Position numbers and translations under genes: made by a program. Under the pieces are notes generated by a model. It was given only the letters and a program-made list of their open reading frames with translations. It was not told the DNA's origin and made no database searches. Shown here piece after piece: positions 13,610-26,905 of a stretch of DNA of 64,000 nt. The stretch is from Morella rubra (lineage: Eukaryota; Streptophyta; Magnoliopsida; Fagales; Myricaceae). Numbering within the stretch: position 1 is the stretch's first letter; every line of letters begins with the position of its first letter. The stretch covers positions 1 through 64,000 of the forward strand of contig RXIC02000124.1 in the NCBI GenBank assembly GCA_003952965.2, in the 5' to 3' direction.

Positions 13610-15539
13610 TAACATATATATATATATAGCTTCACTATGATTCTCTCGAAGTTAATGTCAAGTATTTTCGTACATTTTTTTATTCAAATTTATTTAATTT
13701 TTTGATGTATTGTATGCCTAGTTTATAAAAAATAACAATAAAATAATATGTAGATTCTACTTTAAAATACAATTATTTGAAATATTACATAAATAATATT
13801 AAATTTTGTAAGTTTTATTTGTTGTATCTATCTTTTTAAATTACACGAATTATTTTAACAAAGAATTACAAATTATTAATATAATATCTCCAAAATATAC
13901 TCAAGAAAAAAAAAATTCTCACTCAAAAAAATAGTTTTCTTTATTTTTGTGCATTTTTTACACCTAAGTCCTTTGAAAGCGTTGAGTAAACTGTAGATTC
14001 TAAATGATAAAACATAGAAAAAAAAAAAAAAAACATAAACACGGATTTTAGCATTTTACTTTATCTTATATTGCTTAGGCTGGTCGCCTAGCATGGATTG
14101 CCGTTAAAGCACACCTCTTTTTTAACTCTAAGACTATTGGCAAGTCAAACCTCACGGCCGTCTCTAATTGAACCGTATTTACATCCTCCTAAGGGGCGAA
14201 GCCAGCGGAGCAGGGGCCATGGCCTCTCCAGTCACCAAAATTAATATTTTTTTTTTAAAAAAAAATTAGGCTTTATTTTTTATACATTGGCTCTTCAAAA
14301 GTACCATGTTACAGTTTGGGCTCCCAAAAATAACATGCCGACTTCGGCTTTGCTGAGTCCAACATATATGAGAAGTCATTATCATTTAATTACTTCACGA
14401 AATACCTTCTATTTTTCATGAATGTGACATATCATAGTCGGTGGCTCCATCATGCTTGGACATAAAACATGACGGACAGTGACCCGTGGTACGCATGCAA
14501 TATGCTCCGTATCATCAAGTTGCAACTATTTATGGAAAGTGGATTTCTAGGTAAAATAATACTTAAACCGATAATTATTCGGTTTGCGTAGAATTAAAGG
14601 ACTGTACAAATTATAATATTAGTTGAGATTGGCTTAAGTGAATCTTGATACCCGGTTTTTAAAATAATAAAAAAAAACCCATAAGCCACCATTTAGACAT
14701 TTTCACCTTGAATGGGGAAAAAAAAAAGCCAAATGAAATCCAAAGCACGAGGAGGACGATTAAGATATGTCATGAAAGGAAATGCCTTGAGAGGCAGGTA
14801 GGAAATATTGTCCTAAGTGGCTACACGCAGCGGACCGGTGGGGCAGTGGAATACAGAGAGGAAGAAGCTGACTACTCACACTGACTTTCCCTTATATCTT
14901 TCCCTCATTCGTCCCATCCTCCCCTTCCCTAACCGATCCTCAGTCCTGAGTGCTGACGATGTCTTTCGTCAATTATTTGACTGCCAGGACAGACACTGAT
15001 TGACCGTGCACGCGGGACGCAAATTCTTTTTCTATGAAAATGTCTAAATTCACCATTGCTTCGAGGGGGCATATTCTGGGTTGCAGGCGCCTGCGACTGG
15101 GTTTAAGAGTATTTCGGACTTTAATGCCCTTTTTTTTTTTTTTTTTACAGCACGATGTTTGATTTTCTATTCCTTATATCGACTGTCCTAGACCACGCGC
15201 CATCTTTATGCCTAAAGAATGATATTTCACTCTAGTTAAGGGCATGTATTTTACCCCTTTATTTTTTTTTGTTGTTTTGTTTCGTGGGTCACTAGAAAAT
15301 CCCGTGTGGTTTTTTTTTTTTTGGTACACTTACATATATATTTTTCAGTCATGTTGCGTGTCTTTAAAGTCTGAAATTTCGAGAAGGTTAAGCTGACCTT
15401 GATTAATTTTGGATGTGTACAGTCTTTTTGCTCCACACAAATAGGAACATATAGCAACAGTTTAATATTTTTGATTTACTGTTTTATAATTATTATGTTT
15501 TTTTTAAAAGTCAAAACAGCAAACTTTCATGAAAATCAA

Positions 15540-16310
15540 GAAGGTTTAAAAACCTCAAGTACATGCTTTAAGGGCGTGTCAAACCTTCCGGAGAGACAAC
15601 GAGCCAATGAGCAAAGAGGCCGAACGGCCTTACAAACCCAAGTCCAAAAGGACAGGTAGAGACCGATAAAGGGTGAAAAGCCTATGAAGAGTAGCAAGTT
15701 GAGACAACCATCGGAAAAGGAAAGTCGATGGCGGAATATGGTGGCAGGACCAACAGATGGATGCGACAAACTGGCCAGATCGAAAAATGTGGAGGTGCGT
15801 GAGATCCACGCGCGCATGGGTTCACACGTGCTGCCAGGCCGGTCATTGAAGATGACCATGACGAGTGCCTGGACATCCAGATGCTAGCCACCTGGTGCAT
15901 GTATACCGGAGAAGACCATTGACCGTTGAAAAATGAAGATAGAGGGGCGGGCGCGTGAGATCCAAGCACACGCATGGCGACGTATGTGAGCACATGCGCT
16001 GTCTCGTTTTTTGCTGGCCAGTGCAGAAGGATTCTCCAATCAATGTAGATGTTGTCTCCACCAATTGGTGTCTTCAAAAATCTCCAGAAAAAACGTAAAT
16101 CTAATCACCAAATTCGTCGAAAAAAAGCCCCTAAAAGTGGCTGAAAAAAGGGGGTTTATTGAATGTTTCGGTCATAGAAGGCAACAGCAGAGGAGAAGAA
16201 GGGGCAAGAGGAACAAGAGCTCCTCCCACCACCAGAGAAGGAGGGGGGAGAAGTGGGTCAGTCGGCCAAGGATAGGAAAAGTCTAGAGAGAAAAGTCGCC
16301 TAGAAAATGT
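15540..16310. other. GC-richer insert of uncertain origin, probably transposon-derived
   Basis: This block stands out from AT-rich surroundings. It carries short overlapping open frames on both strands but no recognised domain. Two related copies of GCGTGAGATCCA followed by an alternating CG/CA stretch and CGCATGG lie near 15793-15822 and 15951-15977. The far end (16180-16260) is rich in AGGAGAAG-type purine repeats. A leader or terminal part of an old mobile element is the likeliest reading, but no ends or target duplication were found. Confidence 0.35.
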
Positions 16311-17139
16311 TTTGTATACTCCCACTGTTTATAATTACTATGTTGTTATGATTTATTTATCTTTAAACTACTAAACTGATTTAGTATTTGACATATTTGG
16401 ATGTCAAAGTTAATGTTAGTTGTTTAGTATGCTGTAACATTTATCGATGATAAAATCAATGATTGTCCCGAAAGGATCGGTTAATAATGATACTCTAAAT
16501 AGCAAATCTTTTGCTTGTGTACTGTCCGACGGATATTGATAAAGTTTTTAAGAAATAATGTCGAAACCATCCTATTATAGATTAACTCCAAAGAATGACA
16601 GACAAAGATGATATTCCCGTAACATAAAAAAGAACACAGATCTAGAAAACTGCTCCGTTTTTATTTATTGAGATATAACAAATTTCTTTTCACGTAACTA
16701 GAGAAATTTGTTGCACCTAGCCCTCATGCACTGGACACGGGAGAACTCACCCAACCTGAAAAATGAGCCCGATTATAAATTCTAGACACTTAAAATTAGT
16801 CTTACAATCTACCTATTATTTAAATCAAAGATTTTTCTTACACATAATAGAATTCAAATTCAAGTCCACCTACTAAGTGAAAAGAGATGATTTAAATAAT
16901 TTTTTTATATTTATTTAATAAAAATAATGATTTAATATAAAGAGAGAAAATTTTAAAAATTATTTTATTTTCCTAGCAGATTCTCTATCCTAACGTTTTG
17001 ATTAGAATAGAGAATCAATTTAACAAAAAAGTCAAAAAACACCATATAGCAGCTTATCTATTATAAAAAATTTTAACATATGAATATTGGTTCTCTATTT
17101 TTAGAGAACTACTATTCACTTCACTATCTTAAAATATTA

Positions 17140-17241
17140 ATATCTATATTTTTCTTTTTTTTATTTTTTTTTCTATTTTTTTTCTTTTATTTTTTTTTTT
17201 TTTTCTTCTCTCAAGCTCTCCTCTCTTTTCTTTTCTTTTTT

Positions 17242-17285
<44 letters not shown>

Positions 17286-17300
17286 TTTATTTTTTCTTTT
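17140..17300. repeat. Long T-rich pyrimidine tract
   Basis: About 160 bases are almost wholly T with scattered C and A, ending in an uninterrupted T run of more than 40 bases (about 17240-17283). The phenylalanine-rich open frame across it is a by-product of the tract. Run length is probably unreliable in assembly. Confidence 0.8.
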
Positions 17301-18297
17301 TATTTTCTTCTCTCATATCCTTAAAAATATAAATATTAAAAAAAAATAAAAAATCTTTAAAAAATAATATTTAAATAGAATAATAAAAAATAGATAGTTA
17401 AAATAAAGAAGCTGTTAAAGTATTTTTTAAAAATTGATAGTTAAAATAGAAAAATATACTTTTCAAAAATAAAGAATTAAATTTAAAAAAGTCGTTAAGA
17501 ATACTCTTATTATATAAATTTTGAAAATCTAAAATTTTAACTTACAAATACCACAAATCCGGTTTTCTCAAAAAGTGAATGTCACTCTTTAATGATGGAG
17601 CTTCTGCTTAGAAAAAATAAAAAACAATGATTGAGCTATCGCAGCTAAAAGTTAGACCTAGAAGTTACTCCTAGTTCAACTCAACATTTTATTGATAAAA
17701 AACAGCAAAGCAAAGCTACATATTTACCTTATAACTAAATGGGACGAACAATATTATTTTATTTTTTAAAACTGAATAATCTTTAAAAAATACTATTTAA
17801 ACCCTATTAACATAAAATACAACTCAATTTGAATTTAAAATTTAATACGGGATTAAGCCAACATTCAGACACTAGCCATCTTAACCATAAGTTATGAACT
17901 GGATATGTTGAGAGCACTTACAGTTGTCTGCATATGGGTTCTTTTTTTTCAATTATTTGGTCGTGTTTTGACCTGACAATGAGTTTTTTTTTTTGTTTTG
18001 TTTATTTCGTGCAAATCACTCTTTGTGTCCTGGTGGGCGCATCATTTGGCAAGAGTAACTTGCAAGTCGTACCCACATCTCCAAAATACCTACATAACAC
18101 CTACGGTGATAATTAAAGCATATGGGAATTCCACTCTAAGAAGTGAACCCATTTGTCTAAACCTGAGTGGGACCTATTAATTTTTTTTTTAAAAAAAAAA
18201 AAGTTCTCTAAGCATTGAACAGCTATTACTTGCACTCAATTAGCATTTGTTTACAAGACGCAAAAACTGAAAGAGAAAGCAGAGAAAGGGATTAAAG

Positions 18298-18493
18298 GGG
18301 CGTATGGGAGTAAAAATTTTAGACGTTAAAAATTTAAGAGTTTTAAAATTTTAAAAAAGTAAAGATATTTTATAAAATTTAAAAAAAAGTTGAAAAAAAA
18401 TATATTTAAAAAATTATTATAATAAAAAAAAATTTTATAATTTTTTAACGAAGATAGAAATTTTACAAGTAAAAATTTCCACCCAACACCACC
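18298..18493. mobile_element. AT-rich MITE with imperfect inverted ends
   Basis: The left end GGCGTATGGGAGTAAAAATT is matched by the complement of the right end, GGTGTTGGGTGGAAATTTTT. The interior is almost pure A/T with repeated AAAATTTT, like the Tourist-like elements elsewhere in the window. No target duplication was identified. Confidence 0.4.
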
Positions 18494-19839
18494 TGAAAAG
18501 AAAATTAGGAGGGATTCCAATCATGTATGTCGTGACTAATGAGCCCGAGAAGCCATATAGCTCATTGGGGGAGTTTTCTAGACGCTCCATATGGGAGCGC
18601 GTGACATTATTCTGTTTTCTTTTTAATTTTCTCTTCTTTTTGTAAATGATGTTTTGTTCCCCTGGAGTCCTGGAACATGCTTTTCCCTTGTCAGAATACA
18701 AGTTAAGGGTAATATACATATATACACATATATTACGGTTTTTTTAAAAAAATTTAATTAATCATGTAGTCCTTGAATTTTAATTTTTTTAACGTATTTT
18801 CTTTGAATTTTTAAATTAATCATTAAGGTCAATAAATTTGTAAAAAATTAAATAAACTAATTACCTCAATTAAAAAATTCAAAGTCATATTTATTTCATT
18901 TTAAGTGACACATATTAACTTAAAATTGATATGTGAACAGAATAAGAGTTTGAAAAATTTCAAATCTAGAAATCTCTATTAATCCATTTGAAAAATCAAG
19001 AACAATATATAATCTTATAATTGGAATTATTTTTTTTTCCAGGAATTTGTGATACGGAATCTTATTGTTGAGTTTTATCTTTATCACTTATCACATTAAA
19101 AAGGCCGAAATTTTAGAATTACCTGTTAATTTTTTTCCGAGCAATTACCTGTTAAATTTGAATATATCGAAAGATTTTTCAATTATTACAAATTAGTTAA
19201 GATAATAATTGTTTCGGTATTCAATTTGATTAAGAAAAGTAATTGTTTGGATAAAAATTTGAAATGTAGCATTTAAATTTCACGAAGGTCATAAAATTGA
19301 TCTCTCAAATTCTTAGATAATTATTTTTTACAATAACGAAATATTTTGAAGAATATAATTGTGGATAGATGACGAAAAAAGGAAAATGAACGGCCTCTCA
19401 TCAAAAGGCGAAAAAGGAGCAAAAGGACAAAGATGGTACATACAAGCGCCCTTACCGCGCGTAGCGACTGACATAAGTGGAAAATCCGAACCCGGTCCGG
19501 GAAAACGGTTCATCAAATCAGAGTGACGACACATCAATCCATCACACACATCCCTGGAAAAGAAGTGTAGCTTAAAGAAGAAACACTGCTGGTCCCGCCG
19601 CTAGGCCCACCCGCTCCCACCAATTGGACCCCCACAGCACGAAAAGAGAAGAAAAAAGAAAAAAGAAAAAGAAAAAAAAAATCATCTTCCACCTCTGACC
19701 TGACCCTGATCTCCATCTCCTTCTCTCTCTCTTCCACGTACTGTTGCACATGACTCTCGCTGCAAAAGTAGGAGTAGTACTACCAATAAAAGCAAAAGCT
19801 GAATAAAAACCATAACAAAGAACATTAAAAACCGCCACC

Positions 19840-21262
19840 AACAAAAGCGCTTTATAATACTCGGCAGAGCCACGCCTACACCTTACCTCTAGAGACTAGA
19901 GAGGGAGAATTTCACTTGGAAAGCGACAGAGAGAGAGAGACAGTGATTAAAGAGAGCTCGAGCTGAGCAGAGTTGAGCTGCAAGAAAAACTGTTTTGTTG
20001 CTAATTTTCAGCGTTTTAAATTGGAGACGCGCAACAGAGGGTGGAGGGGGAGATTTTACTTACAGAGTACAGTAGACCAAGAAGACGGAGAAGCCTAGAT
20101 TATTGTTGTTCTTTTATTGGGGTGTCTCTTGTGCGTTCGGATTCCGATTCTTCGTCTTTTAACTCCTGGTGGGTTCTCTCTCTGTGTTGGAAATGTTTAG
20201 TTTGATTCCTTTCTTTTGCTTTTCTGGGATTTCGAGATCTCTCTCTGCTTCTTTTTTTTGAATTTCAGATTCCTTGTCTGACTTATTCTGCCTCTTGTTT
20301 TGTGGTTTTGTTGTTGTTGTTGTAATTTTTGGGAGCTTTGGCGTGAAACGAAGGGATTTTATGGTAAATGTGTTCTAATGGATGAGTGAAAATATAAGGT
20401 ATTTGGCAGTTTGTGCTTTCCCCAGCTGGTGGGTGCTGCTTTTTCTGTCTTTGTTTGGGTTCGGTTACCTGTGTTTTTGTATGTTTGAGAGCATCATTTC
20501 TGTAATACAGATGATTGTCTGTGGAAGTAGGGACTTGATTAGTCTTCATGTTGTTTTAGTTGTTGATCTGGTGGGCTCTCTGAGATTCTTCTATTTTGGG
20601 TTTTCTGCTCAATGTAAAGGGTCAGCGTGGGTTTTGGATATGTTATCAATTCGCACAATGGGGTTTTCTGCTCAAGTATTTTTGCAGTTCAAGTCTCTCA
20701 AAGTGAAGGGTTAGTGATGTTTTATGCACCGAAAAGCTGATTCATCTTCCATAATTACTTGCTCTTCGTTGTCCAATTCATGCTTTTTCAAAGATTTTTT
20801 TTTTTTAATCTTTATGCTTTGTTGTGCTACTATACCTTGCACTTTAAGGTTGTGATTTATGAAACTAATTCAACATAGAAGGATTTTGGCTTGTTATCTA
20901 CCGAAAGGCTTTCTTGGCAACCAAATGGAGGTTTAGGCAATGTATTTGCTTGTCTGTGCCTATTTGATTTCCTTTATCTGTGTATTTGTTGATGATAGCT
21001 GTGTTTTTAGTCGGCTAAGCCGGTAAATAAAATGCTTGCATAGGCTAGAATTAAAGAACTTGGAGGAGCAGGTATTTTGTTGATTAGGAAGGACGTTTAT
21101 ATTCATTGATAGTCTTTGGAAAGGAAGGAAATATCTTGTTCATTGGACTATTCAGTAAGATCTAGGTGAAGAAGAAAGCGCAAAAACTGAACTACATCTA
21201 ATTCTTATGTGCAGAGTTATTCTACTGAGAGATTTCAATGTAATGATACATGGTTTAAGGAC
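19840..21262 (+). promoter_or_regulatory. Kinase promoter and 5' leader with a probable leader intron
   Basis: A possible TATA element (TTTATAATAC, about 19850) is followed by GA-rich leader sequence. A strong acceptor (TATGTGCAG, ending at 21214) lies just before the coding region, so the leader probably contains an intron. Candidate donors are GTGGGT near 20168 and GTATTT near 20400. The reading frame continues a few codons upstream of the chosen start but opens on GTG, so it is not a likely start. Confidence 0.55.
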
Positions 21263-24200
21263 ATGGAGAGGGGTCCAGAATCAAAGGCACTTGGCGGGAA
21301 GGTGGCGGTTGCCATTGGGGTTGCAAATGCCCATATGAGCTCGGTAAGAGAATTTCGTCAGCTGTCAAATGCGTGCGAGGTGTTTCAGCAATCAAATGTA
21401 CGTGAGGTAATTCAGCGGTCGAATATGCAGGAGGTGTCAAATTCACGTACAGTCTCTGTAAGAGAGCTGGGTCAGTTATCGAATGCACGTATGGCTTCAG
21501 TAAAAGACATGGGTCAGATACCAAATGTGCATATGGTTTTGGTTAGAGAAGACGTGGGCAGATCTGATCTGAGAGATTCTAAAGACTCGGACTCACCTGC
21601 ACCGGTAAGAACATGGAAAGGAAAAGCATCTTTACCTAAGAATGAAGAACTTATGCTAGATGTTTCTATTAAGGGAAGTGAAAATTCATTTGAAGAAGGT
21701 GGTCTTAGTTCTTTTTCTGGGGCCAGTCATCCCCCTGAGCCTGTTGATATGGATCTAATGAAAACAGTTTACGTATCTTTAGGTCAAAACAAATCTGAGG
21801 CTGGATGCTTAATGAAGAGCTTGTCTATGAAGGGTCCTTTTCTGGAAGATCTTTCAATCAGGGTTCCGCCTAAGAAACCAAGCCCAGCTGTTGTTTCACC
21901 GGCTGAAAGTTTGGTTGAAGAACCAAATGATGTGGATGCCTTGTCTCCACCATTTTCAATTCCTCGTGCATCACAAAATATAGAAACCTCTCTCCTTCCC
22001 CCTGACTCTGAGGAGAGGGAATGTGTTTGGGATGCTTCTTTGCCTCCAAGTGGCAATGTAAGTCCACATAGTAGCATTGATAGTACTGGTGTTGTGACAG
22101 CCATGAGTGTTGTCAACAGTTGTGCGAGTACATATCGGAGTGATGCTATCACAAGTGATGGAATGCTTAGTGCGGAGAGGAACTGTGAGAGCACAAAAGG
22201 AAGTGTCAGAGGTGATTCGCTTGAGAGTGCAAAAACTAGTGTTAGCAGAGCAAGTGATAGTAGTGGCCTTAGTGATGATAGTAATTGGAGCAATTTAACT
22301 GGCAGTGCTAATAAGCCTCACAAAGGAAATGATCCAAGGTGGAAGGCTATTCTTGCCATCCGAACAAGGGACGGAATTTTGGGCATGAGTCATTTTAGAT
22401 TGCTCAAGCGGCTTGGTTGTGGAGACATTGGCAGTGTGTATCTGTCAGAACTGAGTGGGACTCGTTGCAAATTTGCAATGAAAGTAATGGACAAGGCATC
22501 CCTCGCGAGCAGGAAGAAATTGACCAGGGCTCAGACGGAAAGGGAGATTTTGCAGCTGCTGGATCATCCGTTTCTTCCAACTTTATATACACATTTTGAG
22601 ACAGACAGATTCTCCTGTTTGGTCATGGAATATTGTCCTGGGGGTGATCTGCACACTTTGAGGCAACGACAACCTGGGAAACATTTCTCTGAGTATGCTG
22701 CACGGTAGGTTTGATTATGCAGAGACTTTCTTTCAGCTGTCTAGAGCATTTATTTGTTTTTTTTTTTTTTTTCAACATGAAGCCTGTCCCCTCTTACTTG
22801 ACTTTGTTTCCTTATCTGTCATCATCCGTCCATCTTAGTTTGGTTTACTTAACTGAGCTTTGTACTGGCACTCTGCCTCTGCAATTAAGTGTAGTTGTGA
22901 TATTCTAGTATAGCTACTATGGCTGCAGATGCGACAAACTTGTGAAAAAGGATGTTGCCATGGACACATGGAAATCAATGAAGGAATGTCATTAAAATAA
23001 GCTGGCTAATTTCTCCTATATTTCTTTTCTGATGTTTCTGGTGCTATAATTTGGAGACGTGCACCGTGGAAGGAGACAAAGTGGGGCTACACTATTTTGG
23101 TGGCTTCCTAATCTAGAAAACTGTTACTTCCTAGTTCCTGTCTATCTCAATTGATGGCCCTGTGTTTTCATTTGGTTGGATGATAAATCTTGTTAGTCTC
23201 CACTTTTTCCTTCTACAGGCATTGATGATCTCGCTTCATGCTTGATATAATAGGCTACTCCTCTGTACTTGATGAACAGTGGAGTTTTATTATCTTCAAC
23301 ACTGAAACAAAGACTTCTTTAGAAGTCCAGATATTCTAGTCCACTTGATGCCTCTTCTGTATGCTTTCAAAATGCTCTACTTGTTTAAGCTCCTATCAAG
23401 AGATGGAACAGAACTCTGAATTCTTGTAATACCTTTTCTATGTAATAGGAAGTCGTAGTTCAGCTAGTTAGGCATATAAATTTTTATTGATCAATATGTG
23501 TCCACCTTTCCTTGTTCTAATGCATTTAGGATTATTGGTTGTTACTCAGTTTCAACCTTAGCGACTGTCTCGAGGATCAAATGCTGGAGGGGCTGTCAAG
23601 TTTGAGACTCCTTCTCAACTTTCACTTAGAGTTGTATATCATGTTTGAGTTGTTTCTCTTATCTGCTTTTTGTTTATAGCAACCCAATAGTGCTGTGTTA
23701 TTGTCACACCTAGGCCAGTACTTTTCACTTGCATAGTAGTTTTATGCTTGATAGGAACATAATCTTTGCCTTTCCTGATGTATGCAGATTTTATGCTGCA
23801 GAGGTTCTCTTGGCCCTTGAGTATCTTCATATGCTTGGAGTTGTCTACAGGGACTTAAAACCTGAAAATGTGCTGGTTCGTGATGATGGCCACATAATGC
23901 TTTCAGACTTTGACCTTTCCCTAAGATGTGCTGTTTCACCAACCCTGATAAAAACCTCATCACTTGATTCTGACCCTTCAAAACGAGCAGCCGGTGGTGC
24001 ATTTTGCGTCCAACCTGCCTGTATAGAGCCTTCTTCAGTATGCATCCAGCCTGCTTGTTTTATTCCAAGGATATTCCCTCAAAAAAGCAAGAAAAAGGCC
24101 CGAAGACCTTTTGCTGAGACTGGGTTGTTTGCCAGGACACTTCCAGAGCTTGTTGCTGAGCCTACTGCAGCCCGATCTATGTCTTTCGTTGGAACCCACG

Positions 24201-24670
24201 AGTACTTAGCCCCAGAAATTATCAAAGGAGAAGGCCATGGCAGTGCAGTTGATTGGTGGACATTTGGCATTTTCTTGCATGAATTACTGTATGGTAAAAC
24301 CCCGTTCAAAGGCTCAGGAAACCGTGCCACGCTGTTTAATGTGGTGGGGCAACAGTTGAAAATTCCAGACTCACCAGCAACCAGTTATGCAAGTCGGGAT
24401 CTCATCCGGGGCTTGCTGGTTAAGGAGCCACAACACCGGCTGGGGGTCAAGAGGGGTGCAACTGAGATCAAGCAGCATCCCTTCTTTGAGGGTGTAAATT
24501 GGGCGCTAATACGATGCAGCACACCACCAGAAGTGCCAAGACCAGTGGAGACAGAGCTTCCTGTGAAGTTTGGAGCAGTTGACACGCTCGGGGTTGGTAG
24601 CAGCAGTAAAAGGATGGTAGGGACGGATATAAAGTCCGGGGGTAAGTATCTGGACTTCGAGTTCTTTTAG
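21263..24670 (+). CDS. AGC-VIII (AGC1/D6PK-related) serine/threonine protein kinase
   Basis: Coding exons are 21263-22704 and 23788-24670, joined by a GT-AG intron inside the kinase domain; the product is 774 aa. The catalytic domain starts near residue 378. The glycine loop LGCGDIGSV is 384-392, the ATP-binding lysine is K407 (FAMKVMDK), and the catalytic loop YRDLKPEN is 501-508. DFD at 521-523 replaces DFG, the hallmark of plant AGC-VIII kinases. An insertion of about 80 residues, rich in Cys/Pro, precedes [12 protein letters not shown] (613-623). The C-terminus DFEFF is a PDK1-docking hydrophobic motif. Family members phosphorylate PIN auxin carriers or direct polar growth at the plasma membrane. 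The C-terminal half looks closest to AGC1-5/AGC1-7/PVPK-1 types, but the N-terminal extension of about 370 residues is longer than in those Arabidopsis proteins (about 550-580 aa). The exact subgroup is therefore left open. Confidence 0.92.
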
Positions 24671-25039
24671 CTAGTACAGGATAGTCATGCCATGGTGTAT
24701 TAGGTTCATCAGGGAACCCCAACAAAGTTTTCCTGCATTTCTGTCTTCTGCCAGTGAACTTTAGCTTGCCGATCTGACAAGAGAAATTCACCGATCCAAT
24801 TGGAAGTTAATACTCTTTACACATTCACCGAGTATGTGGATTCCACCTGTTGGGTTTTATTACCATGGCCTGACATCAAATCGATTTGGATGATTCAACA
24901 TCTAGTAGTTTTCTGTAGAAAAGTATTTTTCTTACAAGAGGTAGTGTTTGTTTTTTGATTAGCTATTGGAATTAATATCAACAGTTGCGATTCATAACAT
25001 ATTTTGGGGCTTATATTCAAGCAATATCCGGAAGTTTAA

Positions 25040-25873
25040 CATGGTGCACCGAACCGACTAATTCGGTTGTGAAGAATTCCCAACCGACGGTTTGTAAAGA
25101 ATTCTCAACGGACTGTCGGTTGGAAGAATCGGCCGGGCCGACCTGGTTCAAGGGTCAGCCTAGTTCGGTCAGTTTGTGGGCCCAAATTTTACTCTGGCAG
25201 CCTTGTTGAGCGACGCCGGGCATTCACAGGCAAGGGATACGATTGGAAGAACTAGTTGACTCTAGCCTATATATTTTCGTGGAACACTTTATTGAAGCCT
25301 GAAGGGGAGCCAGAAGTGAAATTGAAAAAGAAAGGTAACATGATCAAAGGCGCAATTGAGCATGGTATGAAGCACAACAAAAAATTGGGAGATATTCCTG
25401 CGGCTACAAACTTGAATTCGAAGAATTGTGTTCTCTTCAAATAAAGCAGTAGCGCGTAAAGCCCTTACTATCCACTTCGAACCTATCTGCGAAAGACAGA
25501 GAATGGGCGTAGCCGTGTGAGAGAGAGAGAGAGGCGTCGACGGGGGTGGGGGGACGGTTAGGGTTTCAATTTGGGAGAAAGGGATGAACTGAGTTACTGA
25601 AAGGGGGCGTTGGTGGGCTAATCATCGCAAAAGTAGGAGGGAAGAGACAACTTAGTCACTTATTATTATTTTTTTTTTAAAAAAAAGAGGTAAAATTATG
25701 GATATATCTTCGGTTTGGCCCTTTGGGCCTTCAAAACCGTGGGACGAACCGACCCACTCAGTTATGGAGGAAAATAGGCCTATAGTCAAACCGAATTGCT
25801 CCAAAACTGGCTGAGCCGGGTCAGTTTTGGCTGGTTCAGTCAGTTTCAGCCAAAAAAATGTACAGGCCTAGTC
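25040..25873. mobile_element. Probable DNA-transposon remnant with CCGAACCGAC-rich ends
   Basis: Both ends of this block are rich in CCGAACCGAC, TCGGTTTG and GGTTCAG phrases in opposite orientation, a pattern common in plant hAT-derived repeats. The right end reads ATGTACAGGCCTA, whose complement starts TAGGCCTGTACAT, like a hAT terminus. No matching left terminus or target duplication was found, so the left side may be lost. The short open frames inside are not recognised. Confidence 0.35.
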
Positions 25874-26485
25874 TGCATGACACAAATAACCTGCATTTTA
25901 TGCATATATTCCACATGCTTTGATTTTTGGGAACTTTTGTTATCAAAAGTCCAATTTTCCCAATGACATTTTTTGAAGGATGGAATATTCGAATCATGGA
26001 TTACGAGGAAGGTTAAGATATTGACATTAAAGGTTGTCTCCCTTGTTTATGTTCAATGGAACGAAGTGATGTCCCAATGTCGTTACCTATTACAAGAAAA
26101 ACAATTGCACTTCTTCATCTGTCAGGTCGGGAAAATTAGAGGTCAAATCAGGAAAAGATAGTTCCTGTGTGTTCCTTCACATAAAGTACAAGAAAGTGAA
26201 TAATGTTTTGAATTCCTCTGAACAAATCTTCGTTCTGTCCCGTTCTGATATTATTTGGCAGTTATTTTTGGGAAAAATATATTTTCACTCATCAGTTGGA
26301 TTTTAAAAAACTTACGTGGTTTTAAAAAAAAAAAGTTAATTAGTAATGCCTCTGCATTGACTATCTGATCTAGTTGCGACCTCTTGAAATATTAAAGGGA
26401 GAAATAGACTATTTAAGCCAAAAAAAATCCTTTGTCACTTAGATTTGGAGTAAATAAGTTAGGTCATCAAATTCAACTCTTAGGA

Positions 26486-26880
26486 TTTTTTTTTGGGAAA
26501 AATACACTTTTCACCTACAAACTACCGAAGTAGTGACACATTGCACCCCAAACTACCATCTTTAAGACATTGCACCCTCAAACTACTAATGTTATACATT
26601 TTGCATAAACTACCCTTTGACACATTACATTCAACTTTACACTCCATATTAATACACTTTACACCCTCAATTTGACAATAATACCCTTGAGAAAATTAAT
26701 GAATTGACAACAATATCTAAGGGTATTATCGTCATTTTAGTTTGAAAATTTGATAAAGGGTGCAAAGTGTTAAAAATTGGTAGTTAGAGGGTGTAATGTG
26801 TCAAAATTGGTAGTTTAGGGTGCAAAGTGTAAAATATATGGTAGTTCATGAGTGAAAAAGTGTATTTTCCCTTTTTTTTT
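26486..26880. mobile_element. MULE-type MITE with long inverted ends and T9 target duplication
   Basis: The element is 26495-26871 (377 bp). It opens GGGAAAAATACACTTTTCAC and closes with its imperfect complement, ...GTGAAAAAGTGTATTTTCCC. Both arms continue with CAAACTACC / GGTAGTT and related repeats of TGCAAAGTGT. Nine T on the left (26486-26494) and nine T on the right (26872-26880) fit the 9-bp duplication of Mutator-like elements, though a T run is weak proof. Confidence 0.7.
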
Positions 26881-26905
26881 TATGAAAAATTTGGTGTCCC
26901 AATGG

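Larger units (their letters stand above)
13610..19800. other. Long gene-free AT-rich stretch
   Basis: No gene was recognised apart from the separate items listed within it (15540-16310 insert, 17140-17300 pyrimidine tract, 18298-18493 MITE). Around 14190-14340 is a segment beginning GGGGCGAAGCCAGCG, a phrase common at ends of plant DNA transposons, but its partner end was not found. Much of 16800-19300 is AT-rich non-coding sequence. Confidence 0.5.

Noticed and set aside
15684-16286. Several overlapping open frames as possible new genes
   Set aside because: They overlap on both strands in a GC-richer block with no domain motifs, no splice structure and a probable mobile-element origin.
17080-17349. 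89-residue open frame made mostly of phenylalanine
   Set aside because: It is only the translation of a T-rich tract and has no other support.
21209-21262. Upstream start for the AGC kinase
   Set aside because: The frame opens on GTG, and a strong splice acceptor ends at 21214, so the first usable ATG is at 21263.
21784-22293. 169-residue antisense frame within the kinase exon
   Set aside because: It is the antisense shadow of the Ser-rich N-terminal coding region and has no independent features.
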